Below are positions 7,740-17,120 of a stretch of DNA of 64,000 bases, piece after piece; the stretch's first letter is position 1; every line of letters starts with the position of its first letter. Source of the DNA: Bdellovibrio sp. NC01 (GTDB lineage Bacteria > Bdellovibrionota > Bdellovibrionia > Bdellovibrionales > Bdellovibrionaceae); NCBI RefSeq assembly GCF_006874625.1, contig NZ_CP030034.1, positions 1,922,001 through 1,986,000 of the forward strand. The letters are read 5' to 3'. The notes below the pieces were generated by a model, which worked only from the letters and a program-made list of their open reading frames with translations, had not been told where the DNA came from and searched no databases. The position numbers were made by a program, and so were the translations under genes.

Positions 7740-8938
7740 ATCAAAGTCATGAATTGTTTGAATGGCACAGGTTTCGAGAATAGATAACCTTGGCCATAGC
7801 GTGAACCTAAAGTTTCAAGCACGATACATTCTTCGTTTGTCTCGATACCTTCGGCGATAATTTCGATATCCATAGCGTGCGCTAAGTGGATGATGGAACT
7901 GACAACCGCGCGTGATTTCGGATCGCTTAAAACTTTCATGACAAACGAACGATCTACTTTCAAGAAGCTGATCGGCATTTGCGTTAAATACTGCAAACTT
8001 GAAAATCCCGTCCCGAAATCGTCGATAGAAATCGCATAACCTTGAGCGCGGCACTGTTGAAGAGCGTCCAGGGCAATCGCCCCATCCATCATAATTCTTT
8101 CAGTCATCTCAAGTTTGATATTTTTTGTTGGAATATCGTGCTTTTCACGAAGATCTTCCAAGTTGTTCACGAAATCCGTATGCGTGAACTGACGGCCTGA
8201 GATATTGATGCTCATCATGAATTCATCAGCAACTTTGTTTTTATGAGTTGCGTGTAAATGATCACGGATCGATTTTAAATCTTTAAGAGCTTGATTAATA
8301 ATCCAGTGACCAATCGGAATAACCATTGAAGAGTTTTCGATCACATCAATAAACACGTTCGGAGAAATCATCCCTTGCGTTGGACTGTTCCAACGAATCA
8401 AAGCTTCACAGCCAATGATTTTACGAGATTTCAATTCAACGATCGGTTGATAGAACAATTCAAATTCTTTGTTTTGGAAAGCCAGGAAGATTTGGTTTTC
8501 CAATTTGATCTGATCAAGCGCGGATTGGGTTCTGTCGTCGCCAACACCCGTGTTTTCAATCTGAATTTCACCAACGCGCGTGATACCGCGGCTGTGAGTG
8601 TTGTTGCGACGAAGGCGTTTTAATAATACGCGCATCAATAATTGCACAACGGTATCGGCAGTTGAAATACGCTCTAGAAGTTGTTGTTTTGTGACGATTC
8701 CTAAAGTGACGTCATCAAGGGCACGCACAGAAGCAGAACGATTTTGGTTGTCGATTAATGACATCTCTCCGAAGATTTCGCCTTCGCCTAAAATAGAAAG
8801 CGGAATTTCTTCACGATCTTTGGTGATGAAAACAAGGACTCGGCCTTTTTCGATGATGTAAGCGCAGTCTCCGGCATCGCCTTCGTTGAAAATGATCTGA
8901 TCTTTGTGAATATCGACGGACTGAGCTGATGATGTCAT
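7736..8938 (-). CDS. cNMP-binding domain + EAL c-di-GMP phosphodiesterase
   Basis: A 400-residue signalling enzyme. Residues 1-115 form a cyclic-nucleotide-binding domain with a phosphate-binding cassette (GEIFGEMSL...NRSAS). Residues 145-400 form an EAL domain with an apparently complete catalytic set: EAL (E178), NISGRQF, EMTER, IDDFGTGFSS, KVDRSF and AEGIET. It should hydrolyse cyclic di-GMP, with cNMP binding adjusting activity. The same architecture is known for Bd1971 of B. bacteriovorus, reported as a cAMP-sensing phosphodiesterase; I infer this is its counterpart. It has no signal peptide and is cytoplasmic. It overlaps its convergent neighbour's stop by three bases and starts 12 bases after an upstream binding-protein gene. 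Confidence 0.92.
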   Translation of the reverse strand: MTSSAQSVDIHKDQIIFNEGDAGDCAYIIEKGRVLVFITKDREEIPLSILGEGEIFGEMSLIDNQNRSASVRALDDVTLGIVTKQQLLERISTADTVVQLLMRVLLKRLRRNNTHSRGITRVGEIQIENTGVGDDRTQSALDQIKLENQIFLAFQNKEFELFYQPIVELKSRKIIGCEALIRWNSPTQGMISPNVFIDVIENSSMVIPIGHWIINQALKDLKSIRDHLHATHKNKVADEFMMSINISGRQFTHTDFVNNLEDLREKHDIPTKNIKLEMTERIMMDGAIALDALQQCRAQGYAISIDDFGTGFSSLQYLTQMPISFLKVDRSFVMKVLSDPKSRAVVSSIIHLAHAMDIEIIAEGIETNEECIVLETLGSRYGQGYLFSKPVPFKQFMTLI

Positions 8939-8950
8939 ATGAAATCTAGT

Positions 8951-10441
8951 TTAAGGGCTGGAATGCAACATAGACAAGTCCAGCTGATTCATTTGATTCA
9001 GGTGCCAGCCGGTAAATTCTGGTTTGGCCAAAATTGAAAAGTGGATCGCCCCCATCGGGATCAGCAAGTGACGGTTCATCAAAAATTGCACGCCTTCTAG
9101 GCAGTATTTCTTTTGTTCCGTGACTTTACTAGACCTGCCAAGTGCTTCCAAAATCTTCTGGTACTCGGGGCTTTTTAAGCGAATGTAGTTTTCGGGATTC
9201 GTTTCTGAGAACGTTTCAAGCGCCGCCAAACACGTCGGGCGATCCGGAGCGACACCTTTACGGAAAATAGCGGGTGGTTTTGTTTGAAGTTCGTTTAAGT
9301 AAACTTTGTTTTCACGAACTTGCAGGGTCGTTTTCAAATGCGCATTCTTAAGCCATTGTTCCTGCATCCATTCGGTCGCGCGTTTGTGATCTTCGCCACC
9401 TAAGGCTGAAAACATCACAGCATAAGTTTTATCGGTTTGAATCTTAGGAATTTTCTTAAGATCAAAATCAAAACAAGGCGCTTTATGAGGGAACCACGAA
9501 TCAGGCAGTCCGGCACAGCCAGGTTTACTATCTGACGAGAAAATCTTTTGCAGCTCTTCATAATTTAAAGAGTATGTAAATGCTTTGCGAATATCTTCTT
9601 TGTCAGCAAGCTCAGGCCCGAAACCAAAATAATCAAAACGCGTGACGGGAACCCAGAAGAAGTCTTTGCGTGCTTTATACTTTGGAATAAATAAAGTGGG
9701 AAGACGTCTTAAGAACTGCAATTCGTTCTTTTCATAAAGTTGTAAAGCAACTGTGTCTTCTTCGATGAATAGAAATTCCACAGGGGGTCTTGCTGAGTGA
9801 CCACCTTTGTAAAATGAATTGGCTTCTAAGATAATTCGTTCGCCTTTTAACCATTGTTTGATTTTATAGGGGCCTGACACCACGCCAAGATCTTCTTTGG
9901 TAGGGGCTAATACAAAGTTTGTAAGGTTGTATTGGAAATCCGGGTCAGGTGTTGCGAATTCAAATTTCAAAGTCAGCGCATCGGGAGCCGTAATTCCCAA
10001 AGTTGCCATGTCTTTTTGTTTTTTATAAATCTCGACGGCGTTTTTAATTTTAAAAAGTAAATCGGCACGGGGAGCTGCGGTTTTGGGATCAAGGATTTTT
10101 TTATAAGTGCGAAGAAAGTCCGCCGATGTGAGCGGGGAGCCGTCACTCCATTTTAAATCTTTTTTGATTTTGCAAACGAGAGAAGAATCTTTCTGACGTG
10201 TGCAAGATTCGCCAAGATCGGGAAGTAAACCCTTGTCATCATCGAAAGTAAATAAATTGCGATATAGATTCCCTAAAAAATAACTGGAAGCAGAAGTCTT
10301 TTGTTTGTTGGGATCAACGTTTGTTGGTTCGTTTGCTAGGTGAAGACGAAACACCGCTGGAGATTTCTCCGCAGCTTCGCAATTAAGTACGAACAAGATG
10401 GAAGCAAAAAAAATCGCAAGTGGTCTCATGACTCTCATCAT
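8951..10441 (-). CDS. Oligopeptide-type ABC transporter substrate-binding protein
   Basis: About 496 residues with a signal peptide ending NCEAA. The mature protein follows the SBP family 5 (OppA/DppA) pattern: LHLANEPTNVDPNK, then DLGESC, KKDLKWSDGSPLTSADF and SGPYKIKQW. It would bind peptides or similar solutes in the periplasm. The frame is open back to 10750, but that part lies within the acyl-CoA dehydrogenase gene in another frame and is not protein-like; the signal peptide begins with one of three ATGs at 10441, 10438 or 10429. No permease or ATPase gene is adjacent, so its transporter partner is elsewhere or absent. Confidence 0.85.
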   Translation of the reverse strand: MMRVMRPLAIFFASILFVLNCEAAEKSPAVFRLHLANEPTNVDPNKQKTSASSYFLGNLYRNLFTFDDDKGLLPDLGESCTRQKDSSLVCKIKKDLKWSDGSPLTSADFLRTYKKILDPKTAAPRADLLFKIKNAVEIYKKQKDMATLGITAPDALTLKFEFATPDPDFQYNLTNFVLAPTKEDLGVVSGPYKIKQWLKGERIILEANSFYKGGHSARPPVEFLFIEEDTVALQLYEKNELQFLRRLPTLFIPKYKARKDFFWVPVTRFDYFGFGPELADKEDIRKAFTYSLNYEELQKIFSSDSKPGCAGLPDSWFPHKAPCFDFDLKKIPKIQTDKTYAVMFSALGGEDHKRATEWMQEQWLKNAHLKTTLQVRENKVYLNELQTKPPAIFRKGVAPDRPTCLAALETFSETNPENYIRLKSPEYQKILEALGRSSKVTEQKKYCLEGVQFLMNRHLLIPMGAIHFSILAKPEFTGWHLNQMNQLDLSMLHSSP

Positions 10442-10535
10442 GATCCCGACTTGCGATGAAGTCCAGTACGGCGGCAGCCGACAGTGCCGGAGGTCTGGGA
10501 AGACCGCAGGCTGAAGTAGCTGCCAGGTATTCTGA

Positions 10536-11702
10536 CTATTTATCCAACTCCATTTTAGCGATCGTCTGAAGTTGCATGTTAGTCGTACCTTCATAGATTT
10601 GACCAATTTTTGCATCTCTCCAGAACTTTTCAACTGGGTATTCTTTTGTGAAACCGTTACCGCCAAAAAGATCGATAGCTTTAGAAGTGATTTTCTCTGC
10701 TGCGCGAGAAGCGTAAAGTTTTGCCATCGCTGCTGATTCGATGAAATCAAGACCTGCGTCTTTCAAGCGAGCGGCATTGTAAACCATCAAACGTGCTGCT
10801 TCTAGTTCAGTACGCATTTCAGCCAATTGGAATTGCACACCTTGGAAGTGAGCGATTGGTTTGCCGAATTGCTCGCGACCTTTAACGTAGTTCAAAGCTG
10901 CTTCGTAAGCACCTTGAGCGATACCGATCATTTGCGCACCGATACCGATACGACCTTCATTCAATGTTTCGATAGCGATTTTGTAGCCTTTGCCAACTTC
11001 ACCAAGAACGTTTTCTTTTGGTACTTCGCAGTTTTCAAACAACAATTCGCAAGTTGAAGACGCGCGGATACCCAATTTGTCTTCTTTTTTACCAACTTTG
11101 AAACCTTTGAATGATTTTTCTACGATGAAAGCTGTGATGCCTTTGTAGCCTTTTTCTGGAGCCATGTTCGCGAAGCAGATGAAAACTTCAGCTTCGTTAC
11201 CGTTTGTGATCCAAAGTTTTGAACCATTCAAAACCCATTTGTCACCTTTGTCTTCAGCTTTCAATTTCAATGCGAAAGCGTCAGAACCAGAAGATGATTC
11301 AGACAAAGCGTAAGCACCAACCCATTTAGTCGCCATTGCGCCCAAGTATTTTTCTTTTTGCGCTTCAGTACCCCATTTAAGGAATGCGTTTGTCGTCAAA
11401 GTGTTTTGAACGTCAACAAGTACAGAGACTGAACCGTCTACGCGACCGATCTCTTCAACAGCCAAGCATGCCATTGTGAAAGTTGAACCAGCGCCGCCGT
11501 ATTTTTCTGGAGTTTCAATACCCATCAATCCCATTTCGAAAAGTTTCGTTAGGATTTCTGGTTTCATCTTTGCTTCTTCGTCCATGTGTGTCACATGAGG
11601 TTTGATTTCAGATTCAGCAAAAGATCTTACAGCGTCACGGAATGCCAACTCATCTTCAGATAGAGTTGTAAGTGCAGGACGTGCATTAGTTACGTCAGAC
11701 AT
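10536..11702 (-). CDS. Acyl-CoA dehydrogenase
   Basis: A 388-residue FAD flavoenzyme of fatty-acid oxidation. The N-terminal helical domain, the central strand domain (ALSESSSGSDAF, LNGSKLWITNG) and the C-terminal domain (REQFGKPIAHFQGVQF, ending with IYEGTTNMQL) are all complete. The Glu in YEGT is the expected catalytic base of the short/medium-chain group. The start has AAGGGAG 5-6 bases before ATG. It stands alone here, without electron-transfer flavoprotein genes. Chain-length preference cannot be read, though the length and motifs resemble butyryl-CoA dehydrogenases. Confidence 0.93.
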   Translation of the reverse strand: MSDVTNARPALTTLSEDELAFRDAVRSFAESEIKPHVTHMDEEAKMKPEILTKLFEMGLMGIETPEKYGGAGSTFTMACLAVEEIGRVDGSVSVLVDVQNTLTTNAFLKWGTEAQKEKYLGAMATKWVGAYALSESSSGSDAFALKLKAEDKGDKWVLNGSKLWITNGNEAEVFICFANMAPEKGYKGITAFIVEKSFKGFKVGKKEDKLGIRASSTCELLFENCEVPKENVLGEVGKGYKIAIETLNEGRIGIGAQMIGIAQGAYEAALNYVKGREQFGKPIAHFQGVQFQLAEMRTELEAARLMVYNAARLKDAGLDFIESAAMAKLYASRAAEKITSKAIDLFGGNGFTKEYPVEKFWRDAKIGQIYEGTTNMQLQTIAKMELDK

Positions 11703-11892
11703 GGTATCTCCCTTAAGTGGTCTTATTTAGTCGAAAGACCATATCCAGTTCGCAACTTTTATTCAAGAGCTTGGAAAGACGGGAGCTTTTCTCTTAACAA
11801 GCTGTGTTACACTGACTGCACTTTAAATGTGCAAGTGATTCGTCACGCTAGACAAGAGTCTAGGTATGATTTTAAGCTTCTGGAGTATGAAT

Positions 11893-12555
11893 ATGGATTT
11901 TGTCGAAATCGGCGCCAAGATTGGCATTTATTTTATCCCGTTCCTTTTTGCTCTGTGCTTCCATGAGTTTGCACATGGTTGGGTGGCGCGTCTCCGCGGT
12001 GATAACACTGCGCAGATGATGGGTCGCTTAACGATGAATCCTATCGCACATATGGATTTGATCGGCACTTTGATTTTGCCATTGGTATCAATTGTTTTAG
12101 CGACACCGATTTTCTTCGGTTGGGCAAAACCAGTTCCAGTGAATGCACGCAATCTTAAAAATCCCCGCACAGATATGTTCTGGATTGCACTCGCAGGTCC
12201 GTTATCAAATCTGTTATTGGCTGTTATCGGATCCTTCTTGATTGCAGTTGTTGCGAAATATTTTTTCACAGCGACTTATGCAAGTGGTCTGATTGAAATT
12301 TTAAAAGCCTTCATCGTGACTAATTTGTTCTTGGCTGTTTTCAATATGATTCCGCTTCATCCACTGGATGGTGGTAAAGTTCTTGCGCGCTTCTTGCCTG
12401 CGCAATTGAATTATAAATTGGAACAAAACGAACACATCACAAGCATGATCTTGATGGCATTGGTTCTGACAGGAACTTTGCGTGTCTTGGCGATTCCCGT
12501 ATTCTGGGGTTATCAACATCTTGTGACTCTTGCTCTGGGCGGTTTCGGCGTATGA
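11893..12555 (+). CDS. M50 site-2 family membrane metalloprotease
   Basis: A 220-residue multi-pass membrane protein. HEFAH (H24, E25, H28) in the first membrane helix is the zinc-binding HExxH. NMIPLHPLDGG later supplies the second motif with the third metal ligand Asp. The NPIAHMDLIGT segment is also common in this subfamily, which lacks the PDZ domain of RseP. The ATG at 11893 is chosen because GGAG lies 7 bases upstream; the ATG at 11866 lacks a good site. It likely cleaves membrane-embedded substrates, identity unknown. Its stop overlaps trpS as ATGA, so the two are co-translated. Confidence 0.88.
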   Translation: MDFVEIGAKIGIYFIPFLFALCFHEFAHGWVARLRGDNTAQMMGRLTMNPIAHMDLIGTLILPLVSIVLATPIFFGWAKPVPVNARNLKNPRTDMFWIALAGPLSNLLLAVIGSFLIAVVAKYFFTATYASGLIEILKAFIVTNLFLAVFNMIPLHPLDGGKVLARFLPAQLNYKLEQNEHITSMILMALVLTGTLRVLAIPVFWGYQHLVTLALGGFGV

Positions 12556-13589
12556 GTGATGTAGTTACTTCCGCTTCAGACGTTGTTACACCGGTAGTAC
12601 CTGCACGAAAACAAAGAGTGATGTCAGGGATGCGCGTGACGGGCCGTTTGCACATTGGTCACTATTTCGGCGCGCTTCAAAACTGGGTCTCTTTACAAAA
12701 TGACTACGAATGTTTCTTTGGTGCGATGGATTGGCATGGAATGACTACTGCCTATAAATCGCCAAAAGAAATTGCGCCATGGACTCGCGAAATGATCGCG
12801 GAGTTTATCGCGTGGGGAGTCGATCCTGAGAAATGTACACTCTTCGTACAAAGTCAGGTTCCAGAGCATATCGAACTTTTCATGATCTTTATGAATCTCA
12901 CTCCAATGGGTTGGCTTGAGCGTGTGAACACGTGGAAAGACGCCGTGGAAGAGATGAAAGCGAATGACACGCACAACCTGGGTCGCTTTGCGTATCCAGT
13001 GTTGCAAGCAGCTGACATCGCCATTTACCGCGCACAAAAAGTTCCAGTGGGCCAAGATCAGGTTTCGCACTTGGAAATTTCGCGCGAAATCGTGCGCCGT
13101 TTTAATCATTTATATAAAGCGAAACTTCCAGAGATGACTCCGATGTTGACGGAAATTCCGTTAGTCACGGGTTTAGATGGAAGAAAGATGTCGAAATCTT
13201 ACGGCAATACTTTGTATTTGACGGAAGATTCAGAAAAAGACCTAAAGAAAAAGGTCAACATGATGGTCACAGATCCTTCGCGCGTGCGTCGAGAAGACGT
13301 TGGCGAACCGACGAAGTGCTCCGTCTATGGTTATCATAAACTATACTCTACTGCAGAGGATTTGCAGTGGGTGGAAGCGGGATGCCGCTCCGCAGGAATC
13401 GGTTGCGGTGACTGTAAGGGGCGCTTGGCTCAGAACCTTGAGAAAATCTCGGCAGAGCCAAGAGAAAAGAAAAAAGAGTTGTTGAATAATCCAACTCAGC
13501 TTGATTCAATCATCGCCGCTGGAAGCGCCAAGGCACGCAAGGAAGCTCAAAAGACTTTGGATATAGTGCGTTCTAGTATGAAGTGGTAG
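12552..13589 (+). CDS. trpS: Tryptophan--tRNA ligase
   Basis: A 345-residue class I aminoacyl-tRNA synthetase that charges tRNA-Trp. It shows the HIGH motif exactly (residues 34-37, GRLHIGHYFGAL) and KMSKSYGNT for the KMSKS loop. Segments GWLERVNTWKD and PVGQDQVSHLE are typical of TrpS. A CRSAGIGCGDCKGRL insertion with three cysteines near the C-terminus fits the bacterial group with that helix. The gene begins inside the protease stop codon (ATGA) and is followed 13 bases later by scpA, forming one plus-strand operon. Confidence 0.97.
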   Translation: MSDVVTSASDVVTPVVPARKQRVMSGMRVTGRLHIGHYFGALQNWVSLQNDYECFFGAMDWHGMTTAYKSPKEIAPWTREMIAEFIAWGVDPEKCTLFVQSQVPEHIELFMIFMNLTPMGWLERVNTWKDAVEEMKANDTHNLGRFAYPVLQAADIAIYRAQKVPVGQDQVSHLEISREIVRRFNHLYKAKLPEMTPMLTEIPLVTGLDGRKMSKSYGNTLYLTEDSEKDLKKKVNMMVTDPSRVRREDVGEPTKCSVYGYHKLYSTAEDLQWVEAGCRSAGIGCGDCKGRLAQNLEKISAEPREKKKELLNNPTQLDSIIAAGSAKARKEAQKTLDIVRSSMKW

Positions 13590-13602
13590 AGGGGACTAGT
13601 TC

Positions 13603-15084
13603 ATGAGTATTACGGTACAGCTGCCTAAATTTGAAGGCCCACTGGGACTTCTGCTTTATCTTATCCGCAAGGAAGAGATGGACATCATGGATATCAAAAT
13701 CCATGAGATCACTAAGCAATATTTCGATTACATCAAATTGATGAAAGAGCTGGATCTTGAAGTGGCCGGCGAATTCGTCGCTATGGCTTCGACATTGATT
13801 CAAATCAAATCGCGCATGCTTCTTCCTCAGTATGACGAAAATGGTGAAGTGATCGAAACAGAAGATCCACGTAAAGAACTTGTTCAAAAACTTCTTGAGT
13901 ACCAAAAGTACCAAGAGGCTGCGAAGCTTCTTTATGATCGCCCGCTTGTCGGTCGTGACGTTTGGTTGCGTGGTACACGTGAATCGCTTGCGCAAATGGA
14001 AGAGGAAATCGTTCTTGAAGAGAACGCATTGTTCTCTTTGATCGGTTCCTACCGTAAAGCTTTGCGCTCAATGAAAAAGAAATTCCACCAAGTCGCAGCG
14101 AAAGCGCAATCTATCGCAAGCCGCGTTTTGGATATTAAAGATCGTTTGATCCCAGGTAAACGCATCACAATGATGGAACTTGTGACAGCAACTGAAGAGC
14201 GTGCTCGTCAGGCCTTGATCACATTCTTGTCATTGCTTGAGCTTGGTAAAATGGGCTTTGTTAGCCTTTACCAATCAGAAAACTATGGCGACATCTGGGT
14301 TGATACAAAAAAACCAATCGAAACAGACGTTCTAGCTCGTGTTGAAGAATACGATTCTATGCGTGCGGATGAAGTCGCTGCAAAAATGATGGCGGACTCT
14401 GCAAAAATTGATTTGGAAGCGGAATTGGCAGCTGAAGAAGCGGCCGAACAGGCTTCGGCTGAAGCGCAACCAGTTTCAGATCAATTGGGCTTCGATATGG
14501 AAATGGCTGCTTTGGATCTTTCAGACATCGCATCTGATGACGAAATCCTAGCTGCTGAAGCTGAAGACGGTCTGGCTGCAGAACCTATCCTTGATGTGGA
14601 AGGCACTTTTGCTCTAGAACCAGCGACTGTTGAAGAAAACGCGACTGAAGTAGCAGCAGAATCAGAAATGATCGCTGAAGAAGCTGTCGTTGAAGCTGCA
14701 ATGGAGTCAGAAGAAGCCGTTTTTGTTTCTGAAGAAGCTGCAATTGCAACTGAAGAAATCATCGCTGATTCAGAAATGATGATGGCTGAATCTGAAGTGA
14801 TTGCGGAAGAAGCTCAAACAGTAGTTGAAGAAGTTCAAACTGAAATAGTGGCAGAAATTCCAACAGCTGAATTGGCTGATTTGGATTTCGAAGCTTCAAC
14901 TGCTGAAGTTGAAGAAGCGCAAATTGCAGCAGTGATTGAAGCGGATGCGGCTGCTGAAGAAATCAGAAATGAAACTGTTGAAGTAATTTCTGAAGAAATC
15001 GCTGCAAGCGAAGAACTTCAATCTGAAGTGACTGAAGTTCAAGCATCTAATGAATTGTTTAAAGACGACGTGACGGAAGTATAA
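13603..15084 (+). CDS. scpA: Segregation and condensation protein A with acidic C-terminal extension
   Basis: A 493-residue kleisin that joins SMC heads in the SMC-ScpAB chromosome condensin. The first 255 residues are a full ScpA: FEGPLGLLLYLIRKEEMDIMD at the N-terminus, the helical middle, and the winged-helix end (ALITFLSLLELGKMGFVSLYQ). ScpA is normally about 250 residues. The remaining 238 are a low-complexity chain of Glu, Ala, Val, Ser and Thr (repeats such as AEEA and SEEA) with very few basic residues. It is probably disordered and highly negative. scpB follows after one base. Confidence 0.95.
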   Translation: MSITVQLPKFEGPLGLLLYLIRKEEMDIMDIKIHEITKQYFDYIKLMKELDLEVAGEFVAMASTLIQIKSRMLLPQYDENGEVIETEDPRKELVQKLLEYQKYQEAAKLLYDRPLVGRDVWLRGTRESLAQMEEEIVLEENALFSLIGSYRKALRSMKKKFHQVAAKAQSIASRVLDIKDRLIPGKRITMMELVTATEERARQALITFLSLLELGKMGFVSLYQSENYGDIWVDTKKPIETDVLARVEEYDSMRADEVAAKMMADSAKIDLEAELAAEEAAEQASAEAQPVSDQLGFDMEMAALDLSDIASDDEILAAEAEDGLAAEPILDVEGTFALEPATVEENATEVAAESEMIAEEAVVEAAMESEEAVFVSEEAAIATEEIIADSEMMMAESEVIAEEAQTVVEEVQTEIVAEIPTAELADLDFEASTAEVEEAQIAAVIEADAAAEEIRNETVEVISEEIAASEELQSEVTEVQASNELFKDDVTEV

Positions 15085-15085
15085 G

Positions 15086-16588
15086 ATGGCAAGAAAAAAG
15101 AAAAATCTTGAAGTTGTAGAAGTTGAAACTCACGAAGCCGATACGGCAGTTCTTGAAGCTGAAGTGGCTACTGAAGAAGTAGCAATGGAAGCTGCGGACG
15201 TTGATGCTGAAAATGAAGAAATGTCAGCTGATTTCGACGGTATCGAAGCAGATGCTTCTGTTTTTCTAAGTGAAGAAGAAGAGTCTGAAGGTTTCTTGCC
15301 AGAAGCTTCTGATGAAGAAACAGAAGAAATGGAAGCCGCTGAAGGTAACGACGACGTTTCTGTTGAAGGTACAGAGCTTGATGGCTTTGATTCCGCTGAA
15401 ATTGAAGAAGTTGAATTCGTAGAAGAAGAACGCCTTGAATCTATCGTTGAAGCGGTTCTTTTCGCGAGCGATCGCCCAGTAAGCCTAGCGTCTTTGAAAT
15501 TGTTGTTTAAAGGTACGAACATCCGTACTGATAAAATCCGCAGAGCTTTGGATCAATTGGCTGTTGAATACGCCGGTGGTCGTCGTGGTGTTACTTTGGA
15601 AGAAGTTCCAGGTGGTTACCAACTTCGCACTAAGATCGACAATATGGAGTTCTTGAAGCGTACTTTGAAAACTCGCCAATTCAAATTGTCTGGTCCAGCT
15701 TTGGAAGTCCTTTCGATCGTGGCTTACAAACAACCTGCGGTTAAAGCGGAAATCGACGAAATCCGTGGCGTAGAGTCTGGTCACTTGTTGCGCGCATTGA
15801 TGGAAAAGAACTTGGTTACTTTCGAAGGTAAATCAGAGTTGCCTGGTCGTCCTATGCAATACGGTACGACGAAAAAATTCTTAGAGATCTTTGGTCTTCG
15901 TTCATTGAAAGAGCTTCCAACATTGTCACAAATCGACGAATTGTTGCCTGAAGGTATTGATGAAGTTCAAGCGGAAGAAAAACCGACATTGGCTTCTGTG
16001 ACTGATTCAATGTCGCAAAATACAGGCGAAGTCAGTTACTCTTCTGGTGAAGAAGAATTGATGAAAATCCAATCGCAATTGGAAGAAATCTCTACATCTT
16101 CAACATTCTTTGAAGAAGAAAAACGTCGCCAAGCTGAAAAACGCGATCAAGAGCGTGCTCAAAACATCCGTGAAGCGTTGGCGATGGGTGAACCGGTGTC
16201 GACTCGTGATGCAAACTGGTTGACGAAATTTGATGAAGCTTTGGCTGCTGGCACAACATTGGTAGCAATCAAAGAAGCTCAAAATGCAGAAAAAATGGCT
16301 GCATTGAAAAATAAAAATTCTGCTGTTTCAGAAGGAACTGAATCTGTTGAAGGTTCAGAATCTTCAGAGACTATGGAAGCTTCTGCCGATGAAATCGAAA
16401 ATGAGATCATGGGTGGAGAAGAAAATGAATTGACGGATGCGGTCGAAGCTTTCGACAATGATGAAGATATTCATGTGGCTTCCGATGATCAATTGTTCGC
16501 TGATGGCGAGGAAGAGTCGGAAGACGACGAACTTCCTTTCTTAGGAGAAGCGGACGATATTGATGAAGAAAGCGAATCTTCTATCTAA
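15086..16588 (+). CDS. scpB: Segregation and condensation protein B with acidic extensions
   Basis: A 500-residue partner of ScpA. The ScpB core of two winged helices spans about residues 115-285 (ESIVEAVLFASDRPVSL, GYQLRTK, GPALEVLSIVAYKQP, RGVESGHLLRALMEKNLV, GRPMQYGTTKKFLE). ScpB is usually around 200 residues. Here an N-terminal acidic stretch of about 110 residues and a C-terminal acidic stretch of about 215 residues are added, rich in Glu, Asp and Ser. It starts one base after scpA. Its 3' end overlaps the next gene by 26 bases. The extensions match those of ScpA in character, implying a shared role. Confidence 0.94.
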   Translation: MARKKKNLEVVEVETHEADTAVLEAEVATEEVAMEAADVDAENEEMSADFDGIEADASVFLSEEEESEGFLPEASDEETEEMEAAEGNDDVSVEGTELDGFDSAEIEEVEFVEEERLESIVEAVLFASDRPVSLASLKLLFKGTNIRTDKIRRALDQLAVEYAGGRRGVTLEEVPGGYQLRTKIDNMEFLKRTLKTRQFKLSGPALEVLSIVAYKQPAVKAEIDEIRGVESGHLLRALMEKNLVTFEGKSELPGRPMQYGTTKKFLEIFGLRSLKELPTLSQIDELLPEGIDEVQAEEKPTLASVTDSMSQNTGEVSYSSGEEELMKIQSQLEEISTSSTFFEEEKRRQAEKRDQERAQNIREALAMGEPVSTRDANWLTKFDEALAAGTTLVAIKEAQNAEKMAALKNKNSAVSEGTESVEGSESSETMEASADEIENEIMGGEENELTDAVEAFDNDEDIHVASDDQLFADGEEESEDDELPFLGEADDIDEESESSI

Positions 16589-17120
16589 GGCTCTATTAAG
16601 CCTTTGGATTGTATACAATATTTTTACGATGCTGGTGATGCCCAATATAGGAGCCTATTTTGGGCGCGTCAGTTCCAGATTTATCACGCCCTACGCCAAC
16701 ACTGTGGGGCTGAACGCTAGCTGGAATTTCTTTTCTCCAGATCCAGCGCACACAATGTACATTCACTACATGATCAACTTCGCAGACAGCGAAGGCAATC
16801 CAACCAAAGATCCTATTGAAGGGTATTTCCCTCCGGAAAAAAATCGTCCCGTCACTTCGACATTCCGCAAACGTGAACTGTATGTGATGCGTTTTATGGT
16901 CATCGATCCCAAGCGTTTAAAAGTCTTTATGGGCCCGTGGCTGTGTCGTCAGTATCCGGGGGCTTCATCGGTCGACATGGAGCACGTTATTGAAACAGTG
17001 CCAATGTTAGATCAAGTGGTGACTCATAAAGATGAGATCATCAAAGATCTTTCCCAAGAACTTCAGTATGTCCATGAGTCAGTCTCTTGTACGGCAACTC
17101 CGGATGAGGAGGCTCTATGA
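16563..17120 (+). CDS. Membrane-anchored protein, partner of the HTTM protein
   Basis: About 185 residues with one N-terminal membrane helix (residues 8-25) and a soluble domain that would face outward. The motif NASWNFFSPDPAHTMYIHY resembles proteins found next to HTTM-domain proteins, some labelled DUF5819; I rate that match as moderate. ATG 16563 is preferred over TTG 16560; AGGAG lies 15 bases before it, which is long. It begins within scpB and ends with an ATGA overlap onto the HTTM gene, so the two are coupled. No enzymatic motif is visible. Confidence 0.72.
   Translation: MKKANLLSKALLSLWIVYNIFTMLVMPNIGAYFGRVSSRFITPYANTVGLNASWNFFSPDPAHTMYIHYMINFADSEGNPTKDPIEGYFPPEKNRPVTSTFRKRELYVMRFMVIDPKRLKVFMGPWLCRQYPGASSVDMEHVIETVPMLDQVVTHKDEIIKDLSQELQYVHESVSCTATPDEEAL

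Noticed and set aside
10442-10750. N-terminal extension of the oligopeptide-binding protein
   Set aside because: It lies in the acyl-CoA dehydrogenase gene in another frame, and a proper signal peptide begins at 10441 or just after.
14481-15522. Ser/Ala-rich minus-strand frames opposite scpA and scpB
   Set aside because: They are shadows of the GAA/GCA-rich acidic extensions, where the reverse strand reads Ser and Ala.
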